This document shows, piece by piece, positions 1 through 6,942 of a stretch of DNA of 12,301 nucleotides. Below the pieces are notes generated by a model. That model searched no databases and had not been told where the DNA came from. It saw only the letters and a program-made list of their open reading frames with translations. Every line of letters starts with the position of its first letter. Positions within the stretch are counted from its first letter, which is position 1. Source of the DNA: Candidatus Bandiella numerosa (lineage in GTDB: Bacteria > Pseudomonadota > Alphaproteobacteria > Rickettsiales > Midichloriaceae); assembly GCF_021811875.1 (NCBI RefSeq), contig NZ_JAJBJD010000011.1, forward strand, positions 1 to 12,301. The letters run 5' to 3'. The translations under genes were made by a program, and so were the position numbers.

Positions 1-127
1 TATCCAAAGAGAGAATTTTCAAAAAGCTAAATTTATTTGGGATGAAGCTATCCAAGAGATAGCTGCTGCCTAAAATTTAAGGGTCAGGGTTGTGTTGCGG
101 CCATATTTCCATTAACTTGACGGTGCC
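1..127. repeat. Left copy of a 127-bp perfect inverted repeat, apparently the end of an insertion sequence
   Basis: These bases are the exact reverse complement of 12175-12301, and the match stops at the next base (C at 128 against A expected). The inner edge reads TTAACTTGACGGTGCC, so the element would begin GGCACCGTCAAGTTAA when read from its end, which looks like an IS terminal repeat. A short open frame that ends at 71-73 runs into it from outside the window. Identity to a named IS family could not be established. The length of exactly 127 and its position at both extreme ends suggest a shared assembly k-mer from a multi-copy IS rather than a natural repeat length. Confidence 0.9.
2..73 (+). 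CDS. Putative transposase, C-terminal fragment only (continues beyond the window)
   Basis: The frame is open from the first bases and ends with TAA at 71-73; the last residues read KFIWDEAIQEIAAA. Only 23 codons are visible, so the family cannot be recognised. It is called a transposase because the sequence is duplicated in inverted orientation at the other end of the window, lies about 54 bases from a sharp repeat boundary, and is next to another transposase remnant. It could also be any other gene carried by the repeated element. Confidence 0.35.
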   Translation: MQRENFQKAKFIWDEAIQEIAAA

Positions 128-233
128 CTTTATCAAGAGATACAATCGAAAAACCAAGGCTTATTCCAAAGCCGCTGATATGGCTGAATTATCTGTGTAT
201 ATACATTTCTTCTTTGACGCTATATTTGCTTAG
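128..233 (+). pseudogene. IS1-like transposase remnant, C-terminal end
   Basis: One frame reads FIKRYNRKTKAYSKAADMAE and continues through LSVYIHFFF to a TAG at 231-233. The pattern of basic residues followed by RKTKxYSK and a hydrophobic tail resembles the C-terminus of IS1-family (InsB-type) transposases. Everything upstream is missing: the homology-like stretch begins at the inner edge of the 127-bp repeat, consistent with another IS having landed in this gene. The frame stays open by chance back to position 81 inside the repeat. The family call rests on a motif remembered by eye, not on a search. Confidence 0.5.
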
Positions 234-362
234 CAATGCCTAAAAATCAGTTTAACCGCCTTGTCAAGTTATAATTCATCCAATTAAAAGGAAGAAGTAT
301 CTTGGTCCGTTATATTTTATTTTTTAAAGTAATATTTTTAATATTTTGGCTAAAAGTATTTA
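234..362. other. Non-coding spacer between the transposase remnant and sufE; nothing clear
   Basis: There is no gene, RNA or strong hairpin here. A 9-base match to the repeat end (GTCAAGTTA, around 267-275) may be chance or a decayed IS terminus. The sufE transcript would end in this AT-rich stretch, but no convincing intrinsic terminator is visible. Confidence 0.5.
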
Positions 363-755
363 TCACAAATTTCTGATTTTACTAATCACAGAAAATAATC
401 CGTTGCTTCTGCCAGGAGACAAGTGATTTTTTAAATCCAATTGGTTAAATATATCCATGAAATTTATATTTTGAATCTCTATTCTTGTTTTGTCGGAAAA
501 AATCTTGATTACAATTGCGAGCAAACCCTTTACTATTAAGGCGTCACTATCTGCATAAAAAAATAATTTCCCATCCTCTTCTCTTGAAGTCAACCAAACT
601 TGACTAATGCAACCTGATACTTTGTTTTTTTCGACTTTTTCATCATCATTTAATTTTGGTAGAGTTTTCCCCAACTCAATTATGTAAGAGTATTTTTCTT
701 CCCAATCATCAAATAATCCAAATTCATCAATTAGTTGCTTTATTTCTTTGTTCAT
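363..755 (-). CDS. sufE: SufE, cysteine desulfuration (sulfur acceptor) protein
   Basis: SufE is the cytoplasmic partner of the desulfurase SufS: it takes the persulfide sulfur onto a cysteine and passes it to the SufBCD scaffold. The 130-residue product is close to the usual length of about 140. The acceptor cysteine is Cys49 in NKVSGCISQVWL, matching E. coli SufE Cys51, and the C-terminus has the family's GRSNGLFSVISKIR stretch. The ATG at 753-755 faces the regulator gene across a 79-base divergent promoter region, so sufE is transcribed away from the rest of the suf genes. E. coli sufE instead sits at the end of the suf operon. No frameshift or missing key residue is seen. Confidence 0.93.
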   Translation of the reverse strand: MNKEIKQLIDEFGLFDDWEEKYSYIIELGKTLPKLNDDEKVEKNKVSGCISQVWLTSREEDGKLFFYADSDALIVKGLLAIVIKIFSDKTRIEIQNINFMDIFNQLDLKNHLSPGRSNGLFSVISKIRNL

Positions 756-762
756 TTTGTTA

Positions 763-791
763 TTGACCAGTGTTTACGCTAGATATATAAT
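763..791 (+). promoter_or_regulatory. Sigma-70-type promoter of the suf operon
   Basis: A -35 box TTGACC (763-768) and a perfect -10 box TATAAT (786-791) are separated by exactly 17 bases. Transcription would start near 798, about 37 bases before the regulator's ATG. This is the best promoter match in the window. Confidence 0.7.
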
Positions 792-798
792 TGGGACA

Positions 799-814
799 AA
801 AATAGTGCTATTTT
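799..814. promoter_or_regulatory. Candidate operator: inverted repeat at the suf transcription start
   Basis: AAAATAG-TG-CTATTTT is a perfect 7-bp inverted repeat with a 2-base centre. It lies directly downstream of the suf -10 box and overlaps the possible sufE -10 box on the other strand. An Rrf2-family dimer bound here would block both promoters. The site does not obviously match the classical IscR or RirA box, and AT-rich DNA makes short palindromes common. Confidence 0.35.
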
Positions 815-827
815 GAAAAAGATTCAA
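799..827 (-). promoter_or_regulatory. Candidate sufE promoter
   Basis: On the minus strand, TTGAAT (822-827) and TATTTT (799-804) are 17 bases apart. This would start transcription around 792, some 37 bases upstream of the sufE ATG, back to back with the suf operon promoter. The -10 box is weaker than that of the divergent promoter. Confidence 0.35.
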
Positions 828-834
828 TATTTTT

Positions 835-1278
835 ATGATAAAAGTGAATAGACTAACTGATTATGCAACATTAATTATATGCGAGATGGCACCAAATAAA
901 AGTGATATTGTTAGTGCAAAAATTCTCAGTGACAAAACAAAAATTAGCGAAACAACTGTAATAAAATTACTAAAAATGTTGCTAAAAAAAGATATCATAA
1001 AGTCACACAGAGGTACTGCTGGTGGATATAAATTAATTAAAGAGCTTGACGAAATAAGTATTTTAGATGTTGTTGAAGCGATAGAGGGGGAAATTGCACT
1101 TACCCTTTGTGGTAAAAATAATAAAAACAGTAGTAATAATTGTGAGTACACAAATGGGTGCAAAGTTAAGCACGGCTGGAACAAGATTAATAGCTTGTTT
1201 ATGCTTGCATTGCAGAGGTTTACCATCAAAGATTTTATCGATGATAACGCTTATTTTCAACTTGAAAAAGTGAGATGA
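835..1278 (+). CDS. Rrf2/IscR-family regulator of the SUF operon
   Basis: This 147-residue protein is a probable iron-sulfur-sensing repressor of the suf genes. The N-terminal winged helix covers about residues 1-80, with the Rrf2 hallmarks LTDYAT near the start, a recognition-helix region around 38-52 and RGTAGGYKL at 59-67. Three cysteines at 92, 103 and 109 lie where IscR has its cluster ligands (92, 98, 104), so it can probably bind a cluster. It resembles the SUF-associated Rrf2 regulators rather than IscR of an isc operon, as no iscSUA genes are present. Its TGA overlaps the sufB ATG by four bases (ATGA), so the two are translationally coupled and the regulator controls its own operon. 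Confidence 0.88.
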   Translation: MIKVNRLTDYATLIICEMAPNKSDIVSAKILSDKTKISETTVIKLLKMLLKKDIIKSHRGTAGGYKLIKELDEISILDVVEAIEGEIALTLCGKNNKNSSNNCEYTNGCKVKHGWNKINSLFMLALQRFTIKDFIDDNAYFQLEKVR

Positions 1279-2726
1279 ATATGACTAATACAGTTTCTGC
1301 ACATGAAGAGTATTTTAATAAGGATTATAAATATGGTTTTGTTACCAACATAGAGTCTATTAAGCCTGAAAAAGGATTGAATGAAAAGATTATAAAGTAT
1401 ATTTCTAATAAAAAATCTGAGCCAAATTGGATGCTAGAAAAAAGGTTATTAGCTTATCAAGTATGGTTAAATATGAAAGAGCCAAATTGGGCAAAGATAA
1501 GGCACCCAAAGATTGATTTTCAGGATATATATTATTATTCAGAACCTAAGATAAAAAAAAAGTTAGATAGTTTAGACGAAGTAGATCCAGATATTTTAAA
1601 AACGTATCAAAAATTAGGAATACCAATACACGAGCAAAAATTATTGGCTGGTGTGGCGGTAGATGCTGTTTTTGATAGCGTTTCTGTAGCTACAACATAT
1701 AAAGAAGCGCTGAAAGAACAGGGTGTTATTTTTTGCTCGATATCTGAGGCAATTAGAGAACATCCGGAGTTAATAAAAAAATATTTTGCGTCTGTGGTTC
1801 CTAACTCAGATAATTATTTTGTTGCACTGAATTTTGCTGTTTTTAGTGATGGAACATTTGTTTACATTCCGAAAAACACAAAATGCCCTATGGAATTATC
1901 TACCTATTTTAGAATAAATGAGGCTAAGACTGGGCAATTTGAGCGTACACTTATTATAGCAGATGAGGGAAGTGAGGTAAGTTATCTTGAGGGTTGCACA
2001 GCTCCTCAAAGGGATGAAAATCAACTCCATGCTGCAGTTGTAGAGCTGATAGCCCTCAAAGATGCCACGATAAAATATTCAACCGTTCAAAATTGGTATC
2101 CTGGTGATAAAAATGGAAAAGGTGGAATTTACAATTTCGTTACAAAGCGTGGCTTATGTAAAGGCAGTGGCTCTAAAATTTCTTGGACACAACTTGAAAC
2201 AGGTTCTGCTATTACTTGGAAATATCCAAGTTGTATTCTAAAAGGCGATAACTCTACTGGTGAATTTTATTCTGTTGCACTTACCAACAATCATCAGCAA
2301 GCAGATACCGGAACTAAAATGATACACGTTGGTAAAAATACATCTAGTACAATAATTTCAAAAGGAATTTCAGCAGGAAAAAGTGCTAATACATACAGAG
2401 GAATGGTAAATATTTTACCATCTGCAAAAGGTGCAAGAAATTTTACACAATGTGATTCACTATTAATTGGAAAAAATTGCTCTGCATCAACCATTCCATA
2501 TATAGAGGTTAAAAATAATTCATCAAACATTGAGCATGAGGCAACCACATCAAAAGTTAGTGAAGATCAATTACAGTATTGTTTGCAAAGAGGAATTACT
2601 AATGAAAATGCTATATCATTAATTGTTAATGGATTTTGTAAAAATGTTTTAAATGAATTACCTATGGAATTTGCCGTGGAAGCTAAAGCGCTTCTTAGTG
2701 TAAATCTTGAAGGTGCAGTTGGATAA
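1275..2726 (+). CDS. sufB: SufB, Fe-S cluster scaffold subunit
   Basis: SufB is the scaffold of the cytoplasmic SufBC2D complex, on which the nascent iron-sulfur cluster is assembled. The 483-residue length compares with 495 in E. coli. The C-terminal beta-helix core is well conserved: Cys393 in [10 protein letters not shown] corresponds to E. coli Cys405, and His421-Glu422 in IEHEATTS correspond to His433-Glu434, with the same 28-residue spacing. The first ATG overlaps the regulator's stop; a second ATG two codons later (1281) is an alternative start. It is followed after 25 bases by sufC. The mid-protein section [20 protein letters not shown] is also typical of the family. Confidence 0.97.
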   Translation: MNMTNTVSAHEEYFNKDYKYGFVTNIESIKPEKGLNEKIIKYISNKKSEPNWMLEKRLLAYQVWLNMKEPNWAKIRHPKIDFQDIYYYSEPKIKKKLDSLDEVDPDILKTYQKLGIPIHEQKLLAGVAVDAVFDSVSVATTYKEALKEQGVIFCSISEAIREHPELIKKYFASVVPNSDNYFVALNFAVFSDGTFVYIPKNTKCPMELSTYFRINEAKTGQFERTLIIADEGSEVSYLEGCTAPQRDENQLHAAVVELIALKDATIKYSTVQNWYPGDKNGKGGIYNFVTKRGLCKGSGSKISWTQLETGSAITWKYPSCILKGDNSTGEFYSVALTNNHQQADTGTKMIHVGKNTSSTIISKGISAGKSANTYRGMVNILPSAKGARNFTQCDSLLIGKNCSASTIPYIEVKNNSSNIEHEATTSKVSEDQLQYCLQRGITNENAISLIVNGFCKNVLNELPMEFAVEAKALLSVNLEGAVG

Positions 2727-2751
2727 AATTTAATATTTATGTCAGTATAGT

Positions 2752-3492
2752 ATGTTACTTAAGGTATCAAATTTAAGTGTTAGTGCAAATGGCAAAAAAA
2801 TACTTGCCAATTTGAATTTAAATATCAACAAGGGAGAAGTCCATACCATTATGGGGCCAAATGGTACTGGCAAAAGCACCCTTGCAAATGTTATTACAGG
2901 AAAAGATGGTTACGATATTACTGATGGAAGAATAATACTGTCTTCTAAAGATGTATCGCATATTACTTCAGATGAAAGAGCTAGACTTGGGATATTTATG
3001 TCTTTTCAACACCCAATAGAAATACCTGGTGTTAGTTGGAATAGTTTTTTAAAAGCATCTATAAATTCAGTTAGAAAAGAGCACGGAAAAGTAGATATTA
3101 CACCTGCTGACTTCATGAAAGAATTGAAAGAGAAAGCAGCGTTGCTTGAGATTGATTATAAATTATTAAAAAGAGATGTTAATCATGGCTTCTCAGGTGG
3201 GGAAAAGAAAAAATTTGAAATTTTACAAATGCTATTGCTTGAGCCAAAGCTTGTTATATTAGATGAGATAGATTCAGGTCTTGATGTTGATGCGCTAAGA
3301 ATTATTGCAAAAAACATTAATAATTTTAGAAGTAAGGAAAACTCAATCATAATCATAACGCATTATAATAGACTCTTAGATTATGTGATCCCAGATTTTG
3401 TTCATATTTTTTCTAGTGGATCAATTGTAAAATCTGGCGATAAAAATTTAGCTAAGGAAGTAGAAAAACAAGGTTACGATGGCTTTGAATAA
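2752..3492 (+). CDS. sufC: SufC, ATPase subunit of the SufBCD complex
   Basis: SufC is a soluble ABC-type ATPase that drives conformational change of SufB-SufD during cluster assembly; it is not a transporter. In its 246 residues the motifs are complete: Walker A GPNGTGKS (35-42), the signature FSGGEKKK (147-154), Walker B LVILDEID (167-174) followed by SGLD, and the switch histidine His204. GEKKKFEILQM after the signature is characteristic of SufC. The 3' end overlaps the start of sufD by 14 bases in another frame, which implies translational coupling. Confidence 0.97.
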   Translation: MLLKVSNLSVSANGKKILANLNLNINKGEVHTIMGPNGTGKSTLANVITGKDGYDITDGRIILSSKDVSHITSDERARLGIFMSFQHPIEIPGVSWNSFLKASINSVRKEHGKVDITPADFMKELKEKAALLEIDYKLLKRDVNHGFSGGEKKKFEILQMLLLEPKLVILDEIDSGLDVDALRIIAKNINNFRSKENSIIIITHYNRLLDYVIPDFVHIFSSGSIVKSGDKNLAKEVEKQGYDGFE

Positions 3493-4636
3493 AATAAATA
3501 CATATCTAAAACTACCGTCTAGAAGAGATGAAAAATGGAGATATTCAGATTTAAAATTATTAGAAATACCAGATATTAAAGCTAGTGAATTAATAAGAGA
3601 ATACACTTTTTTAACCGAGGATGAAAATTTTTACTATATTGTGCTTTTGGATGGGAAATTTTCCAAGGAAAAATCAATTTTACCAAAGAAAGGGGTGGAA
3701 ATATATTGTTCAAAAGACAAAATTGTTAATTTTAATAAAGAATTATGGTTTGAAGACAAATATCAAGTATCACAAAATCTAGACAATAAGGATCATGTTG
3801 TTTTGATTAATATCAATGACAATATTGATAGACCTATTAAGTTAATCAAATTGATTACCTCAAATTCTACATTTTTTACAACCTTCATAAGATTAGAAAA
3901 AAACTGTAGTGTAAAATTTTACGAAGATTTTATACAACATGGCGAACATGATAATTTTATAAACAATGTTACAAGAATTAATTTGAGCGATAACACAAAT
4001 TGCCAACACGTTATTCAGAAAGATTTTGAAGGTGAGGTTAGATTTATTAACACTCTTGAGATTATTTGTAATGCTTATTCTATTTACGAAAACTATTCGG
4101 TGAATGTTAATGATAAATCTTATAGATTTGAATCTGAAGTTCATTTGAACGGTAAGGGTGCAAAAGCAAGTTTTTACGGTGCTAACATAGCAAATAATAA
4201 TCAGGCATATGATATAGTAATAGACGTAAAACACAACGCTTCCAATACATTCAGCAATCAACATTATAATCAGGTATTGGATAAAAATTCTTCAGGCTCA
4301 TTTTATAGTAATGTAGAGATATCAAAATTAGTTAGTAAAGTTGAGGCGTATCAATTGAATAAAAATTTGCTTATAGATGAGGAATCTGTGGTTTATTCTA
4401 GACCAATGCTTGATATAAATTCTGATGATGTAATATGTTCTCATGGCTCAACAACTGGTGATATAGATAAAGAAGTATTGTATTATTTTGCATCTAGAGG
4501 AATCAAACTTAAACATGCAAAAAAATTGATTGTTATAGGATTACTAAAATCTGTATTTTTGAATTGTAAACTAGATGCTTTTGAGGTTGAGGGTTTATAT
4601 AGACGAATTGTTAATAATACTGAATTTTATGAATAA
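3479..4636 (+). CDS. sufD: SufD, Fe-S cluster scaffold subunit
   Basis: SufD is the SufB paralogue that completes the SufBC2D scaffold and is linked to iron acquisition by it. At 385 residues it is shorter than E. coli SufD (423). The N-terminal half is divergent, starting with LPSRRDEKWRYSDL, a sequence typical of SufD. The C-terminal core is clear: DDVICSHGSTTGDID places Cys320 and His322 where E. coli has Cys358 and His360, the residue facing SufB's Cys405 equivalent. The start lies inside the sufC end and the stop overlaps the likely sufS ATG by eight bases, so the reading frames interlock through the operon. Confidence 0.95.
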   Translation: MALNKINTYLKLPSRRDEKWRYSDLKLLEIPDIKASELIREYTFLTEDENFYYIVLLDGKFSKEKSILPKKGVEIYCSKDKIVNFNKELWFEDKYQVSQNLDNKDHVVLININDNIDRPIKLIKLITSNSTFFTTFIRLEKNCSVKFYEDFIQHGEHDNFINNVTRINLSDNTNCQHVIQKDFEGEVRFINTLEIICNAYSIYENYSVNVNDKSYRFESEVHLNGKGAKASFYGANIANNNQAYDIVIDVKHNASNTFSNQHYNQVLDKNSSGSFYSNVEISKLVSKVEAYQLNKNLLIDEESVVYSRPMLDINSDDVICSHGSTTGDIDKEVLYYFASRGIKLKHAKKLIVIGLLKSVFLNCKLDAFEVEGLYRRIVNNTEFYE

Positions 4637-5825
4637 AATACGCGAAGATTTTCCATTTTTTAATCAAAAAAATTGCGGTACTTTTTTAGATTCTGCTGCC
4701 AGCAGCCAAAAACCCAAATGTGTTATTGATAAAATTGTAGAATTTTATTCATATAATTTTGCTAATATTCATAGAGGAATTTATGACTTAAGTGCAAAAG
4801 CTACTGAAGATTTTGAAAAAGTAAGATTCCATGTTGCAAAATTTATCAATGCCAATTCAGATAAAGAAATAATATTTACGAAAAGTGCAACTGAGGGAAT
4901 TAATCTTGTTGCGCACTCATTTGGAAAAAGCTTTGTTACCGAAGGAGATGAAATATTAATTTCTGCTATGGAGCATCACTCAAATATTGTTCCTTGGCAA
5001 CAGTTATGTATAGAAAGAAATGCTACATTAAGGATAATTCCTATCTCTGAAGATGGGGCGCTTAAATTTGATGAATTCGAAAAACTTATTTCCTCAAAGG
5101 TGAAGTTGATTGCAATTACGCACATGTCAAATGTATTTGGATCAATTGTTGATGTTAAAAGGGTAGTGAGGATTGCCAAGAAATATAGAGCAAAGGTTTT
5201 GGTGGATGCTTGCCAATCAATAGCGCATATGAAAATAGATGTTACGGATTTAGATTGTGATTTTTTAGTTTTTTCATCTCATAAATTATATGGTCCAACA
5301 GGTGTTGGAATTTTATATGGAAAATATAAAATGCTAGATTCTATATCAGTTTACCAAACTGGTGGTTCAATGATTGAGGATGTGTCGTTTGAAAGAAGCA
5401 CTTTTTTAAATCCACCTTATAAATTTGAAGCAGGTACTACTGCAATTGCAGAAGTTATAGCGTTTGGTGAGGCATTGCATTATTTAAGTTCGATAGATTT
5501 ATTGAAATCCTGGGAAGAAGAAAAAGAAATTGCAAAATACATAAGAGGTGAGATTAGGAAATTAAAAAATTTCAAAATTTTTGGTCATAATGAAGATGCA
5601 AGTATTATCTCAATAACTCACATAAATGCGCATCATTCAGATATTGGTGAAATACTAAATAAAAGCAACGTTGCAATTAGAACGGGTCACCATTGTGCAA
5701 AACCACTGATGAATTTTCTTGGAATACTTGGTGTTGCAAGGATATCGTTAGGCATATATAATAACTTAGAAGACGCTCATAAGCTAGTTGAGGCTTTAAA
5801 AAAAGTGGATAACTTTTTTGCATAA
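4629..5825 (+). CDS. sufS: SufS, PLP-dependent cysteine desulfurase
   Basis: SufS (group II, NifS/CsdA-like) converts cysteine to alanine and a protein-bound persulfide, which SufE collects. The pyridoxal-phosphate lysine is Lys219 in SSHKLYGPTGVG (E. coli Lys226) and the catalytic cysteine is Cys356 in RTGHHCAKPLM (E. coli Cys364). The RTGHHCA context without a long flexible loop marks it as group II rather than IscS. The frame is open upstream to an ATG at 4575, but that would add 18 non-homologous residues and overlap sufD by 62 bases; starting at 4629 gives MNKIREDFPFF, the usual SufS N-terminus, and 398 residues against 406 in E. coli. Confidence 0.96.
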   Translation: MNKIREDFPFFNQKNCGTFLDSAASSQKPKCVIDKIVEFYSYNFANIHRGIYDLSAKATEDFEKVRFHVAKFINANSDKEIIFTKSATEGINLVAHSFGKSFVTEGDEILISAMEHHSNIVPWQQLCIERNATLRIIPISEDGALKFDEFEKLISSKVKLIAITHMSNVFGSIVDVKRVVRIAKKYRAKVLVDACQSIAHMKIDVTDLDCDFLVFSSHKLYGPTGVGILYGKYKMLDSISVYQTGGSMIEDVSFERSTFLNPPYKFEAGTTAIAEVIAFGEALHYLSSIDLLKSWEEEKEIAKYIRGEIRKLKNFKIFGHNEDASIISITHINAHHSDIGEILNKSNVAIRTGHHCAKPLMNFLGILGVARISLGIYNNLEDAHKLVEALKKVDNFFA

Positions 5826-5833
5826 TATTGTCC

Positions 5834-6226
5834 ATGGAATTAAAAGATTTTATAAAACAAGGTAGTGAAAGTATATTCAGAGATTTTACTGAGGAAGAAT
5901 TAAATAGTGTCAATAAAATCAATGGAACAAGGAATAAAATAATCGCAATACTTAAGCTCATATATGATCCGGAAATATCAGTAAATATTTGGGATTTGGG
6001 ATTGATTTATAATATTGAAATTTCCTCAAAAAATATAATTAATATAGAGATGACATTGACGTCTCCAACTTGCCCAGTTGCAGATGCAATTCCACAAGAA
6101 GTGAAGAAAAAAATTGAGCAAATAATGAAAAATGCAAGCGAGGTTAATGTACAACTTGTTTGGCAACCCAAATGGGATAAATCAATGATGAGTGAAGAAG
6201 CAAAATTTATTTTAGATATGATGTGA
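5834..6226 (+). CDS. sufT: SufT-like DUF59 (MIP18-family) Fe-S assembly protein
   Basis: This is the small DUF59 protein that often closes suf operons and is thought to help maturation or transfer of clusters to target proteins; its biochemical role is not firmly settled. Of 130 residues, the first 35 are a variable extension, and the DUF59 domain follows with YDPEISVNIWDLGLIY (about 44-59) and MTLTSPTCPVAD, which holds the conserved Cys80. The start is uncertain: a TTG at 5828, two bases after the sufS stop, would give 132 residues, and the ATG at 5834 is preferred as the commoner codon. It is the last gene of the suf operon; no sufA follows. Confidence 0.88.
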   Translation: MELKDFIKQGSESIFRDFTEEELNSVNKINGTRNKIIAILKLIYDPEISVNIWDLGLIYNIEISSKNIINIEMTLTSPTCPVADAIPQEVKKKIEQIMKNASEVNVQLVWQPKWDKSMMSEEAKFILDMM

Positions 6227-6264
6227 ATCAAGTATATGGGTATTTAAAGTGACAAAAATTGGGA

Positions 6265-6293
6265 TAAATATAAATTTATATTTACAATTTTTT
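6265..6293. terminator. Candidate AT-only terminator after sufT (first of two)
   Basis: A perfect 20-bp palindrome (6265-6284, AAATATAAATTTATATTT plus one base each side) is followed by a run of T (6288-6293). It contains no G or C, so the hairpin would be weak, and a palindrome in such DNA may be fortuitous. Confidence 0.35.
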
Positions 6294-6309
6294 AATAAAT
6301 GTATAAAAA
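6281..6309 (+). promoter_or_regulatory. Tentative atp operon promoter
   Basis: TTTACA (6281-6286) and TAAAAA (6304-6309) are 17 bases apart and would start transcription about 50 bases before atpH. The -10 box falls inside the hairpin at 6300-6320, so the two readings compete. A promoter somewhere in this spacer is expected, because a separate operon begins here. Confidence 0.25.
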
Positions 6310-6333
6310 TATTTTATACACGTTTTATTTTTT
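6300..6333 (+). terminator. Candidate intrinsic terminator of the suf operon (second of two)
   Basis: TGTATAAAA (6300-6308) and TTTTATACA (6312-6320) form a perfect 9-bp stem with a 3-base loop, followed by TTTTATTTTTT (6323-6333). The shape is right for a Rho-independent terminator of the suf transcript, though the stem has a single G-C pair at most per side. Confidence 0.5.
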
Positions 6334-6363
6334 AATTTAATTACTCTCAAAGAGTGCTTATTG

Positions 6364-6942
6364 ATGATTTATGAAAATGTAATAGTCGAAAGATATGCTT
6401 TAGCATTATTTATAAATATGAAAAGGCTGAGTCAAGTGGATGAAGTTTCTAGCGAAATTAATTATTTCTTTGCTCAAATTCAAGTAAATAAATCTGTTGA
6501 AAAATTATTATTAAATAAATCTGCGCCTAAAAAAGCAAAGATGGTATTTTGTAATACTTTGCTTGGCAAAATTAAAATTTCAGGTTTATTAAGAAGGTTT
6601 ATAGTGCTGCTAATAGAGAAAAAAAGGCTATATTTATTGAAAAAAATTATTACTGCACTGGAAAAAATAATCGATAAAGAAAATAATATACAAACGCTAA
6701 AGTTGATTTTAGCAAAGCAACAAGATGATGGCTCTTTAGACAAAGTGAAAAATGAACTAACTAAATACTTTAATAGCATGAGTGTTAAGTTCAATATAAA
6801 TTATGATAATGAAATTTTAGGAGGCATTATCATCAAAAAAGATTCACTAATGCTAGATTTATCATTTAGATCAAGGATTAAGGAGATAAAATTTTTAACC
6901 AACAGGCGTAAATTTAAAATTAATGAATTAGGTATAACATGA
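6364..6942 (+). CDS. atpH: F1 ATP synthase delta subunit
   Basis: The delta subunit sits on top of the F1 head and anchors it to the peripheral stalk (OSCP equivalent). The 192-residue product opens with [13 protein letters not shown], the usual YAxALF start of the family, and ends with [20 protein letters not shown], the conserved C-terminal signature (GG-[hydrophobic]-x-I-x-D...D-S) in slightly altered form. It is the least conserved F1 subunit, and the middle is lysine-rich. The ATG at 6364 is preferred over a TTG one codon earlier. Its TGA overlaps the atpA ATG by four bases. First place before atpA, with no atpIBEF genes upstream, is the alphaproteobacterial order. Confidence 0.93.
   Translation: MIYENVIVERYALALFINMKRLSQVDEVSSEINYFFAQIQVNKSVEKLLLNKSAPKKAKMVFCNTLLGKIKISGLLRRFIVLLIEKKRLYLLKKIITALEKIIDKENNIQTLKLILAKQQDDGSLDKVKNELTKYFNSMSVKFNINYDNEILGGIIIKKDSLMLDLSFRSRIKEIKFLTNRRKFKINELGIT

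Noticed and set aside
861..1260. Two minus-strand open frames inside the Rrf2 gene
   Set aside because: They are antisense to a clearly recognised gene and have no family motifs; low GC makes such shadows common.
3893..4264. A 123-codon minus-strand frame rich in cysteine and hydrophobic residues inside sufD
   Set aside because: It is antisense to conserved sufD sequence, with composition explained by the complement of Asn/Lys/Ile-rich codons.
4575..4628. N-terminal extension of SufS from the upstream ATG
   Set aside because: The 18 residues are unlike SufS N-termini and overlap sufD heavily; the internal ATG gives the normal start.
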